Source of the DNA: CAMWXW01 sp051650105
GTDB lineage: Bacteria; Desulfobacterota; Desulfovibrionia; Desulfovibrionales; Desulfovibrionaceae
NCBI GenBank assembly: GCA_051650105.1
Contig: JBOFIJ010000009.1
Location: 1-64,000, forward strand
DNA: 64,000 nt
Direction of reading: 5' to 3'
Part shown: in pieces, positions 45,551-54,195 of the stretch
Layout of the letters: every line of letters starts with the position of its first letter
Numbering within the stretch: position 1 is the stretch's first letter
The notes under the pieces: model-generated
What the model saw: the letters and a program-made list of their open reading frames with translations, nothing else
Told to the model about the DNA's origin: nothing
Databases searched by the model: none
Program-made: the position numbers and the translations under genes

Positions 45551-46660
45551 GTGATGTTGTCTGCACAATATTATGAGAGAATTCTTATCAATCCACAAAA
45601 TAATGAGTGGAAACGAGATACTGTTGTTGTGTCAAAAAACTCACGTATTCTTGCAGTCATGCCCTATAGGACATTTAAAAATTCTTTTTTTTCTTCTCTT
45701 GTTTTGGAAAAAACATGTGGTGCATATTTACCAGCTCTTATTAATGCTCATACTCATCTTGATATAAACTACTTATATCAGAAAACAATACGAGGTAAAG
45801 GTTTTTTGCCTTGGGTACGCTCTGTTATTCAAGAAAATAATAAAAAGTATTCTTATACTGATAATCTTGAATATGGATTATCCACTATGCAGGAGACTAT
45901 TTATAGTGCTAGTATCAGTTCAGTAATGGAGTTATCTAAGATACTTTCTCAATATACACTATTTCACACACTGTTTTTAGAAAAAATAGGATATATAAAA
46001 GAAGAATTACAAGAAGAATATAGCACAACTTGCTATTCAAATATCTCTTTTGCTGGTCATGCACTCTATTCTACATCACCTGATATTATGAAAAAAACAA
46101 AAGAATATACACGAAAAAAAAATAATGTATTTACCTTACATTTATCTGAACATGAAGAAGAATTACAATTTCTGCATACAGGTAAAGGGGAATTTGCAGA
46201 ATTATTACAAGAGAGATTAGTTCCAAAATCATACAAAGCAATAAAGAAAACACCTGTAAAATATGCAGATAGCCTTTCTCTTTTAGACAATAGAACAATT
46301 GCAGTCCATTGTGTGCATCTTTCTAAAAAGGACATTACCATACTATCAGATCGTAACGTCTTTGTTTGTCTATGCCCAAGATCAAATGAATACATTTCTG
46401 TTGGTAAAGCACCATACTTATCCCTAAAAAAAGCAAAAATTCCACTGTGTTTAGGTACAGACAGTTTAGCATCTAATGATGACCTTTCACTTTGGAATGA
46501 AGCACGTTTTTTACGAAAAGAGTATCAGATACAAAATGGGGAGATTTTTACTATGATAACAACAGTGCCAGCAAAAGCACTCTGCATACAGAACGATTTT
46601 GGCACAATAGAAAAAGGAAAATATAAATACACAACAAAAATACCAGAAGATTTTTTATAA
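45551..46660 (+). CDS. amidohydrolase, probably aminofutalosine deaminase-type
   Basis: A metal-dependent hydrolase with the ligands INAHTHLD (about residues 62-69), HLSEHEEE, VHCVHLS and GTDSLASND. It resembles the chlorohydrolase/aminodeoxyfutalosine deaminase branch (MqnF), which would convert aminofutalosine to futalosine-type intermediates in menaquinone synthesis. At 369 residues it ends soon after the usual GTIEKGKYADF segment, so the C-terminal beta domain is shortened. The start is GTG at 45551 or ATG at 45554. The substrate is inferred. Confidence 0.75.
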   Translation: MMLSAQYYERILINPQNNEWKRDTVVVSKNSRILAVMPYRTFKNSFFSSLVLEKTCGAYLPALINAHTHLDINYLYQKTIRGKGFLPWVRSVIQENNKKYSYTDNLEYGLSTMQETIYSASISSVMELSKILSQYTLFHTLFLEKIGYIKEELQEEYSTTCYSNISFAGHALYSTSPDIMKKTKEYTRKKNNVFTLHLSEHEEELQFLHTGKGEFAELLQERLVPKSYKAIKKTPVKYADSLSLLDNRTIAVHCVHLSKKDITILSDRNVFVCLCPRSNEYISVGKAPYLSLKKAKIPLCLGTDSLASNDDLSLWNEARFLRKEYQIQNGEIFTMITTVPAKALCIQNDFGTIEKGKYKYTTKIPEDFL

Positions 46661-47029
46661 TTTTTTAAAGATAACAGCTGGTACCTTCAACCAACTATTA
46701 CCGTTTTCTTAATAATTTTATTCCAATATTGGTACAATAAAACTGTCTTCCTAGAGATGAGGAAAATAAGAATCTAATACTATAAAGCAAGATTAATTTT
46801 TTATTTATAGGATAAACACTGTTTTGTGATTCAAGAAAAGCCAAGCATTACTGTTATATTTTTCTCATATTTATAGATACAGATGAAGAGATCGGAAAAA
46901 ATAGATAAAAAATAGTAACTAGCCACGTAACGACATAATTACCCATATTCACAAATAAAACATTCTATTAAAGATTATCTATAATAAGAAAGATACTTAT
47001 CTTCTTATTATAGATAATCATATTTTTAA
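46661..47029. other. 369-base gap between convergent genes
   Basis: Apart from the long hairpin at 46973-47019, listed separately, nothing is seen. No open frame with a ribosome site or RNA family signature was found. Confidence 0.5.
46973..47019. terminator. long bidirectional hairpin between convergent genes
   Basis: GATTATCTATAATAAGAA (46973-46990) is the exact reverse complement of the right arm (47002-47019). Inside, AGATA pairs with TATCT, giving about 22 bp with a single bulge and a two-base loop. A short T run follows on the plus side. It lies ten bases past the stop of the IscA-like gene, so it most likely ends that transcript, and possibly the facing one. Confidence 0.7.
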
Positions 47030-47350
47030 CTAGTGGCACCCGCCACCACATCCACCACATCCACCTCCAGCACTCGGGATTGGTTCTTTGCTTTCTATTG
47101 TGAATCCCATTTCATTAGAATCGATAGAAATAGCTTTAATGGAACTCAACAAATCTGTTTTAACACAGAAAGTATAGCCATCTTCTTCAAATATAGAATC
47201 TGTTGCAGCGTCAGTAGCTTCATCGATAGACATAGCTAAACGAGGACCACTACAACCGCCAGTGGCAAGAAAAACACGTATAGGCTGTTTATCTTTACCT
47301 TCAAAATATGCATTTAGCTCTGTAAGAGCATCTTTTGTTATAGAAAACAT
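47030..47350 (-). CDS. IscA/HesB-family protein with Gly-Cys tail
   Basis: A 106-residue A-type iron-sulfur carrier-like protein. The first conserved Cys lies in ATGGCSGPRLAM. The C-terminus is the unusual GGGCGGCGGGCH, supplying three more Cys and a His as likely metal ligands. The start MFSITKDAL was set by AAGGA upstream and by a promoter at 47385-47413; a 26-codon upstream extension is not supported. It probably takes part in Fe-S cluster handling, with Mrp. Confidence 0.87.
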   Translation of the reverse strand: MFSITKDALTELNAYFEGKDKQPIRVFLATGGCSGPRLAMSIDEATDAATDSIFEEDGYTFCVKTDLLSSIKAISIDSNEMGFTIESKEPIPSAGGGCGGCGGGCH

Positions 47351-47384
47351 ATTTAACATCCTTATATATGCAAGTTTTCGAAAT

Positions 47385-47413
47385 ATTATCAATAAAAAAT
47401 TAATTTTTGTCAA
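47385..47413 (-). promoter_or_regulatory. sigma-70 promoter of the IscA-like gene
   Basis: On the minus strand TTGACA (47408-47413) is followed after 17 bases by GATAAT (47385-47390). The -10 lies about 35 bases upstream of the ATG. Confidence 0.8.
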
Positions 47414-47443
47414 GTATTTTTGTATCAAAATATTTATTATTTC

Positions 47444-47471
47444 TTGACTCTATTCCAAAGAAAGATATAAT
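47444..47471 (+). promoter_or_regulatory. sigma-70 promoter of the cytochrome c gene
   Basis: TTGACT (47444-47449), 16 bases, then perfect TATAAT (47466-47471). Start of transcription would fall near 47478, about 48 bases before the ATG. It diverges from the IscA-like promoter. Confidence 0.8.
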
Positions 47472-47525
47472 GTCAAACGATAGCATTTTTTGAATGTTGT
47501 TAATGAATACAATTGGAGAAGTTTA

Positions 47526-47915
47526 ATGAAGAAGTTATATCTCTTGTTTGCTTTACTTGCTTTTTTAGTAATTATTACAGAAAATCTTTTCGCGAAAGAT
47601 TTTTATTCTCCGACAGTAATGAATCCAAGTCCAGCTGTCATACAAAGAGGGGAAGCAATTTATAAATCCTCTTGTATGAGGTGCCACGGAGCAACAGGAA
47701 CTAATTCTCCTCGAAGGGATGTAAAACCTATTGCCTATATGCATCCACAAAAAATATTTGAAGAGTTAGTAGAATATAAAACTGAGGATGATTTCTTTAA
47801 TTATGAAGAAAGAGCTATGATTGATGTTGTATCAAAGATGAGTTATGACGAATTAGAAGCCGTTTCTGCCTATGTAGGAACAATGCGTGCGCGCACTGCT
47901 CCACCAAGATACTAA
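47526..47915 (+). CDS. periplasmic monohaem cytochrome c
   Basis: A 129-residue c-type cytochrome with a signal peptide (residues 1-23) and one haem site, CMRCH (Cys 50, Cys 53, His 54). The distal Met is probably in VSKMSYDELEAV, within the class I pattern ending in AVSAYVGTMR. The start was placed at the ATG after TTGGAGAAG; an in-frame TTG at 47490 would spoil the signal peptide. It is a periplasmic electron carrier; partners are not visible here. Confidence 0.9.
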   Translation: MKKLYLLFALLAFLVIITENLFAKDFYSPTVMNPSPAVIQRGEAIYKSSCMRCHGATGTNSPRRDVKPIAYMHPQKIFEELVEYKTEDDFFNYEERAMIDVVSKMSYDELEAVSAYVGTMRARTAPPRY

Positions 47916-48060
47916 TATTATCCTTTTTTCACAGTATAGTAAGATATCTCTAGTAGTATACTAGCGATATTTTTACTATAGTTCTTCATGTACATTATAA
48001 TATCCCTACATTAGAAAATAGTTTTATAATATGGAATACTATATCTTAGGGGATATTATA

Positions 48061-50376
48061 ATGGAACATGCTCCACTTAGCATTGAAGATATTCTTATAG
48101 AATACACACCTTTATTATTTACATGGAAAAGCACGAAAGATCTCACTCAAGATCACAATTCCTTTCTTCCACAAAAAAGAGTTTATGATGCCATCACAAT
48201 GGCTATTAATACAAAAGGGAATTTATATAACGCACTTCTCACATCCACTCAGGAAGAAGATCTAGAAGAAATTGAAAGATTTATTTCTACACAAATAAAT
48301 AAACCTTATGTATCCATACAGGATATTATTCTTTTAAACAACTTTACTAATCCTTCAGATATTATGGCAGTGCTTTTGCCAAAAGGCATGGGGATACGTC
48401 TTGAGAAATCTCTATATACAGTATTACACAAAATAGAAAGAGAAAAAAATAAATTATATAAGAATAAAGAAATTTCTTCAAAATTGGATTCTTTATTTAA
48501 AGTGCGAGACTTACTCAATGAAGAAATAAAGAATATTGCAAAAGCAAATGATTTTAATATTACCATACATAATGAAACAAATGAACTTAATATTTATTCT
48601 ATTAACAAAAAAAACAATTCTGAAAAAGAAAAGATTACTTTTATTGAACGTGTTTCTAAAGAATTAAAAAAATTAAGACAAATTAATGAATCTATTAAAA
48701 AAGAAAAAAATGCTCCCCAAAGAAAAGAATTAAAAGATGCTATTGAAAAAAATATAAGTTATATGAAAAAAACTTATAAAGATAAAGATAATACACTGAA
48801 AAAATATTTTGAGGATATGCAAGATGATTTATTAAATAATCAATATTTCTTAGAAAGCCACGATAATATCAATACTACACTCCACCCAATTTGGATGGAA
48901 CGTTATCAAATAAATATTTTTGTGAATAATGACAAGCAAACGACAATACCCTTCGTTAGAGAACAACAGCCTACATTTTCAAATTTATTGGGATACCGTA
49001 AAAGGGATTCTTCTACTGAACATAGTATAGGATATAATTTTGCAAAACAATTCGTTTCAGGGTCTCTTCATCAAGCAATTGGAGGTATACTTCTTCTTAA
49101 TGTCTCAGATTTATTACGTTATCCACAATCTTTAAAATTATTTCTAGAAAAAATCTATGCAAAAGATTATTCAATAAGTTTCCCAAATTACCCAGAAGAA
49201 ATATATTCTTTTGATTCTATCACCACAGCCTTAAAAAAATGTCACCTTAAAACACTCCTTGTGGCAAAAGAAAAACAATATACTCTTTTGGAAGAGACAG
49301 AAGAATATTTCATGAACATTTTTCCAATACAAGGTCAATTTATTTCTTCTGTTAAAAATACTGATGAAAATATTCTAACGTTATTACAATATTTTCTCCG
49401 TATTATAGAAAGATATGAATTATTACATTTCACAAAGGAAGCAATTATTACTCTATTGCGATATGGTGCAAAACTTGTCCACAATCAATGTAAAATAAGT
49501 CTCGATACCCAAGAATATATTAATATACTAAGGGAATCTTCCACCATTGCAGAATCTTATAATTCTTATATTGTTTGTGAAGAACATGTTGAAGAAAGTA
49601 TCAAAAAGAAACGCTTTAGAAATAATTTAATAGAAGAAACATTTATGGAGGAATATAACACAAATTTATTACACTTAAAAACATCTGGAGAAACTATAGG
49701 AATAATTAACGCATTAGGAATTATAGAGTATCATGAATTTACTCTAGGTGTTGTTCACAAAATTTCATGTGCTGTAGGAAGAACAAGCTCTCCTAAAGAA
49801 AATATTATTAATATAGAAAAAGCTGTGAATATGACGGGAGAAATACATAGTAAAGCAACATTAATTATTCAAAGTTATTTACTACAAATGTTTGCAGATA
49901 ATAAAGGGCTCAGTTTACAGGCCTATTATTATTTTGAACAAGCATACAGTAAAGTAGATGGAGATTCTGCATCTTGTGCACAACTTATTGCACTACTTTC
50001 AGCATTAGCAGAAATTCCTTTATCTCAAGAAATTGCTATTACTGGAGCAATTAGTCAATATGGGGAAATCCTAGCCGTTGGTGGTGTAGATACAAAAATT
50101 GAAGGTTTTTTTGCTCTATGCCAATCCAATGGATTAACGGGAAAACAAGGCGTTATTATACCAAAAGACAATATATTACACTTAACTCTTAATAAAGATG
50201 TTCTAGACGCTATTAAGAATAAACAATTTTCTATTTATCCAACTGCAACTATAAAAGAAGGCATTGAGATATTGACAAAAACTAAAGCAGGAACGAAAGA
50301 TAAAAACGGAAATTTCACAAAAGATAGCTTCTTCGATAAAGTCAACACACGACTAAAGGAATTTCTAATCATATAA
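48061..50376 (+). CDS. Lon-like (LonB-type, AAA_32) protease with degenerate ATPase
   Basis: The 771-residue protein aligns, from memory, with the Lon-related AAA_32 proteases. The protease domain is intact: Ser at about residue 636 in VDGDSASCAQ and Lys at about 679 in GGVDTKIEGFF, with the flanking QAYYYFEQAY and GVIIPKDNI. The ATPase part keeps the fold (QKRVYDAI, IGGILLLNVSDLL) but the Walker A site is replaced by TSTQEEDLEE (residues 61-70), with no Gly or Lys. A family FRKLF segment with its Arg appears as FMNIF. It is probably an ATP-independent protease or a regulator. The ATG at 48061 follows AGGGG. A decayed copy of the protease part is at 9722-9968. Confidence 0.88.
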   Translation: MEHAPLSIEDILIEYTPLLFTWKSTKDLTQDHNSFLPQKRVYDAITMAINTKGNLYNALLTSTQEEDLEEIERFISTQINKPYVSIQDIILLNNFTNPSDIMAVLLPKGMGIRLEKSLYTVLHKIEREKNKLYKNKEISSKLDSLFKVRDLLNEEIKNIAKANDFNITIHNETNELNIYSINKKNNSEKEKITFIERVSKELKKLRQINESIKKEKNAPQRKELKDAIEKNISYMKKTYKDKDNTLKKYFEDMQDDLLNNQYFLESHDNINTTLHPIWMERYQINIFVNNDKQTTIPFVREQQPTFSNLLGYRKRDSSTEHSIGYNFAKQFVSGSLHQAIGGILLLNVSDLLRYPQSLKLFLEKIYAKDYSISFPNYPEEIYSFDSITTALKKCHLKTLLVAKEKQYTLLEETEEYFMNIFPIQGQFISSVKNTDENILTLLQYFLRIIERYELLHFTKEAIITLLRYGAKLVHNQCKISLDTQEYINILRESSTIAESYNSYIVCEEHVEESIKKKRFRNNLIEETFMEEYNTNLLHLKTSGETIGIINALGIIEYHEFTLGVVHKISCAVGRTSSPKENIINIEKAVNMTGEIHSKATLIIQSYLLQMFADNKGLSLQAYYYFEQAYSKVDGDSASCAQLIALLSALAEIPLSQEIAITGAISQYGEILAVGGVDTKIEGFFALCQSNGLTGKQGVIIPKDNILHLTLNKDVLDAIKNKQFSIYPTATIKEGIEILTKTKAGTKDKNGNFTKDSFFDKVNTRLKEFLII

Positions 50377-50393
50377 AACAGGTATTAAAGATA

Positions 50394-52268
50394 TTAGAAT
50401 TCAGTTGAGTCATATTGGACTTCTTCTTCTGAAGAATTATCTTCAACCTGAGTAGCAGATACTATTCTTTGAAGGGGCACTAAATCTACGCTATGCCTAG
50501 AGCCAGACCTTGATCTAGTACCTTGAACTATCTTTTCTATTAAAGACAAAATTATGCCATTTGTTGTTAAAATGGAGTCGCTACCATAACAAGAAGAAAC
50601 TCGAGATCGTAAGAATAGTAAAAGAAGCACAGTTACTAGTGCCGCATTTTGACCTCTCAGACTCTGAGTATTTTCTCTTCCAGCTTGTATCTCTTCCACT
50701 GTATTAGAATATATACCCATATTCTCTTCAGAAAGAAGACTTGCGAGATCTTGTTCAAGATTACCTTGAGCTCCTTCTAAAAGAGAACGGCATAAATTAC
50801 CTTGCAGAGTAAGATATCTGAGTACTTCTGGTTTATTGAGCTGCATTTCTCCCACTTTTAGTAATTCATCTACTTTCTCCTCATGAGAAGCACTAGGATC
50901 TTCTAGTATACTGTCAACTCGATGTCTTATTACGGAGGTGAGAAAAGAAACGATCCCAGTATTGGACATATCAGAAACTGTTCTATGACGAAGTGATTCA
51001 TCTCCACGAGCCTCTTTGAAAATCCTGTCTGCACTATTACTAGTGTATCCCCATCTATTTCGAAGCCTACTACAAGGAGTTCTTCTTAAATCCTTTCTTC
51101 CTCCAGACCATCTTTTCTTAAACCCAGCTAAAAGAGTTGAAGCACCACCAGCACCAGCGACAGTCGCAGAAGTAGCCATCCCTGCAGTAAAACCTGAAAC
51201 CAAACCAGCATTGATAGCAGCTGTCACAGCACCAGGAACAGATATTGTAAAATACAAACCACTAAAGACAGGAAAAGCACCCAACATCAACGGAGCAGTA
51301 GCCAGTGCCCCAACTATTGCTGTTTTTTGTATGATACTCCCAGAAAATGTACTACTATCAAATGTAGACAGTACAGCTTGAGCATAATGAGTTTTTCTTA
51401 ATGCCCTCTTTAACGAAGCGGAATCATCAGACTTTTCTAAAAGAGAAGTACAGTATTTACTAGAAGTTGCTGCCGACAAAATAGAATTTGGCACAAAATC
51501 TGCTTCTAAAGTAGAAAGATTGGCCCCCATCAAAGGTGAATGTGAAGAAGAAAGATATTTAGCAATTTTGTCACAAAACTTTACTAAAGCACGCGGGTAT
51601 TTTTCGGCAGCTTGGACAATCTCTTGTAATTTCCTATATAAATCCATACGAAGAAGATCTTCTTTACCTAATGCTCCTACATTAGAAGGCTCGTCCGCTC
51701 TTATTTTGTTACTCTCTTTCACAGATAGAGAGAGAGCAAGGACAGAATCCATCACATTTGCTATATTACAAGCATCTTTCAAAGAGCATATTCTGGAACC
51801 CTTCATATTCCCCATATATGCATCAATAAGCGTATTCATAAGCGGCAAATCTGCACTAGGCTGCTCAGCATAATAATTCTTCAATAGCCGAGCTACGTTG
51901 TCTGAAGCACCGCTATATTTTTTCATCTTAGCAGTAGAAGCCCCCAAAAATTTTGGCAGATTTTTCCATTTAGAAGTAAATGAAAGACTATTTTGTCTTA
52001 ATGCATTACTTGAAGAAGTGTACAGAGAACGAGAAGAAAAGGCCTTATATAAAAGAGAAAGATGTTCCACAGAAAGATCACCCCAAGTAGTGCCTTCAAA
52101 AGCGGAAGGAAGTAAATTCGTTTCTTTTGACAATAATTTTACAGCTTTACTCGTGAGTACACCTTCTTCCTGAAGTACACCTTCTTTCTGAGAAGGCTTT
52201 TGAGACAAAAGGTGTTCCATTAAGAAAACAGCTCCGCCAGCACGATTATTTCGAATAGGATTACCCAT
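50394..52268 (-). CDS. large Ser-rich protein with hydrophobic core, unknown
   Basis: I recognise no family. The 624 residues are rich in Ser, Leu and Ala, and there is no signal peptide. A long Ala/Gly-rich hydrophobic region (about residues 312-382, including ATAPLMLGAFPVFSGLYF and FTAGMATSATVAGAGGAS) could form a membrane hairpin. A second short one is near 542-554 (ALVTVLLLLFL). The tail is acidic (VEDNSSEEEVQYDSTEF). This layout recalls type III translocators or host-membrane effectors, but only by composition. The start MGNPIRNN follows GGAGGG. It has its own promoter downstream of rpsA. Confidence 0.75.
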   Translation of the reverse strand: MGNPIRNNRAGGAVFLMEHLLSQKPSQKEGVLQEEGVLTSKAVKLLSKETNLLPSAFEGTTWGDLSVEHLSLLYKAFSSRSLYTSSSNALRQNSLSFTSKWKNLPKFLGASTAKMKKYSGASDNVARLLKNYYAEQPSADLPLMNTLIDAYMGNMKGSRICSLKDACNIANVMDSVLALSLSVKESNKIRADEPSNVGALGKEDLLRMDLYRKLQEIVQAAEKYPRALVKFCDKIAKYLSSSHSPLMGANLSTLEADFVPNSILSAATSSKYCTSLLEKSDDSASLKRALRKTHYAQAVLSTFDSSTFSGSIIQKTAIVGALATAPLMLGAFPVFSGLYFTISVPGAVTAAINAGLVSGFTAGMATSATVAGAGGASTLLAGFKKRWSGGRKDLRRTPCSRLRNRWGYTSNSADRIFKEARGDESLRHRTVSDMSNTGIVSFLTSVIRHRVDSILEDPSASHEEKVDELLKVGEMQLNKPEVLRYLTLQGNLCRSLLEGAQGNLEQDLASLLSEENMGIYSNTVEEIQAGRENTQSLRGQNAALVTVLLLLFLRSRVSSCYGSDSILTTNGIILSLIEKIVQGTRSRSGSRHSVDLVPLQRIVSATQVEDNSSEEEVQYDSTEF

Positions 52269-52310
52269 AACACCCTCCATATATGCAAAACGCACGAATG
52301 CACTCAGAAG

Positions 52311-52338
52311 AAGATAATACAATACAAACGAATGTCAA
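52311..52338 (-). promoter_or_regulatory. likely promoter of the Ser-rich hydrophobic-core gene
   Basis: On the minus strand, TTGACA (52333-52338) is followed after 16 bases by TATCTT (52311-52316), a moderate -10. It lies 43 bases or more upstream of the chosen start and just past rpsA. Confidence 0.55.
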
Positions 52339-52415
52339 GATAGATTAAAGAATATACTTTAAGAAGAAAGCAATTCCTCCTTGTAAACCTTGGTTATTAC
52401 ACAACATATTTATAA

Positions 52416-54137
52416 TTATCTATCACGCCCAATCAATTTCTCCATTAATGTATCGCCAAAAACACCCTGTCCAGCAGTACCAGCATGTTGTTTCTTAGAA
52501 AAAGAAGCACTCTTTGTATTTGAAGAAAAATCATCTTCTGAACATCTCTTAATAGAAAGCCCTAGCTTCTTTTCACTAGAAGTTACAGTGGAATGAATAA
52601 CCTGAACTTCTATCGAATTTCCTTCTTTGTACAATGCAGCAGGATCTTTAATTTTTTTATTACTAATCTCTGAAATGTGAACAAGACCTTCAATACCATC
52701 TTCTATTCCAACAAAAAGACCAAATTCGGTTATATTAGAAATAGTTCCTTTAAGTATAGTCCCAACAGGATATCGTGAAGGAATATCAAGCCAAGGGTCT
52801 TCCTCTAATTGCTTTATACCAAGAGTAAATTTTTCATTTTCTTTATCTACAAGAAGAACCTTTGCTTGAACAAAATCACCCAAATTATATAATTCTGATG
52901 GATGCTTAATTTTTTTTGTCCAACTTATATCTGAAACATGAATAAGGCCATCAATACCATCTTCTATAGCTATAAACATACCAAAATCAGTAATATTTTT
53001 TATGACACCCTCAATAACAGTTCCTTTTGGAAAGGATCTCGCTACAATTTCCCAAGGATTCTCATAAACTTGTTTCATTCCTAAGGATATACGTTTTTTC
53101 TCTATATCAGTATGTAAAACAATAACATCAACAATATCACCCAATTTAACCATCTGAGATGGATGTCGCAATTTTCTTGTCCAAGACATTTCAGATATAT
53201 GAACAAGTCCTTCAATATTTTCAAACATCTCAACGAAAACCCCGTAATCGACAATATTTGTTACTTTACCCTCTAAACATGTCCCTACAGGATAGCGTTC
53301 TAGAATGGAAAGCCAAGGATCCTCTACAAGTTGTTTGACTCCAAGAGAAACTCTAGAATTTTCTTTATCGAACTCCAATACTTTAACATCTAATTCTTTT
53401 CCAACAATAAGAACATCTTTAGGATACTTTATCTTTTTCCATGAAATATCTGTAATATGTAATAATCCATCTAAACCACCAAGATCGATAAAAGCACCAT
53501 AATCTGTAAGATTCTTCACTGTTCCTTTAATCACCTGCCCAACATACAAAGAAGATAATAGTTCATCTTGCCTAGCAGATTTATGTTCTTCAAGTAAGAC
53601 ACGACGAGAAACGATAATATTGCTTCTTTTTCTATTAATTTTCAAAACGATAACTTCAATTTCCTTACCCAACAAAGCATCCATATCATGCACTGGCCTA
53701 AGATCTACGTGAGAACCAGGTAAGAAAACCTCAATGTTTAAGAGGTTCATAGCATATCCGCCTTTAACACGACGTACAATCGTGCCTTTTATAGATGCTT
53801 TCTCTTCCATTTTCTTTTCTAAAATCTCAAATACTTTATTACGCTTCGCTTTATCATACGAAAGAAACACAGTACCATCTTTTTCGTTCACTTTAAGAAT
53901 GAGGACCTCTACAAAATCCCCTTCTTGTACGGTAATGAGACCAGCAACATTTTTGAATTCATCAACTGGTATTTGCCCTTCAGATTTGTATCCAACGTCG
54001 ACCAAAACATATTCTGGTGTTATACGAACAACTTTTCCCTGAACAAGGCCTCCCCTATTGGCTTGCGGTACCTCAGGAGAAAGATATTTTTCCAAAGCTT
54101 CTTCAAAATTTACCTCATTTTCCATTGCATTCGTCAT
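52416..54137 (-). CDS. rpsA: 30S ribosomal protein S1
   Basis: S1 recruits mRNA to the 30S subunit. The 573 residues hold six S1 RNA-binding repeats: about residues 25-95 and 110-175 (more diverged), then four close repeats, each with a KGTVKNLTDYGAF-like strand and a GLLHITDISW-like end. The start MTNAMENEV follows GGAGGACAC. The gene lies between rimO and the Ser-rich gene on the same strand. Confidence 0.97.
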   Translation of the reverse strand: MTNAMENEVNFEEALEKYLSPEVPQANRGGLVQGKVVRITPEYVLVDVGYKSEGQIPVDEFKNVAGLITVQEGDFVEVLILKVNEKDGTVFLSYDKAKRNKVFEILEKKMEEKASIKGTIVRRVKGGYAMNLLNIEVFLPGSHVDLRPVHDMDALLGKEIEVIVLKINRKRSNIIVSRRVLLEEHKSARQDELLSSLYVGQVIKGTVKNLTDYGAFIDLGGLDGLLHITDISWKKIKYPKDVLIVGKELDVKVLEFDKENSRVSLGVKQLVEDPWLSILERYPVGTCLEGKVTNIVDYGVFVEMFENIEGLVHISEMSWTRKLRHPSQMVKLGDIVDVIVLHTDIEKKRISLGMKQVYENPWEIVARSFPKGTVIEGVIKNITDFGMFIAIEDGIDGLIHVSDISWTKKIKHPSELYNLGDFVQAKVLLVDKENEKFTLGIKQLEEDPWLDIPSRYPVGTILKGTISNITEFGLFVGIEDGIEGLVHISEISNKKIKDPAALYKEGNSIEVQVIHSTVTSSEKKLGLSIKRCSEDDFSSNTKSASFSKKQHAGTAGQGVFGDTLMEKLIGRDR

Positions 54138-54195
54138 GTGTCCTCCAAGATAAAAAAATACTCTTCTGTTATCAAAATTTCTGAAATATATCTAC

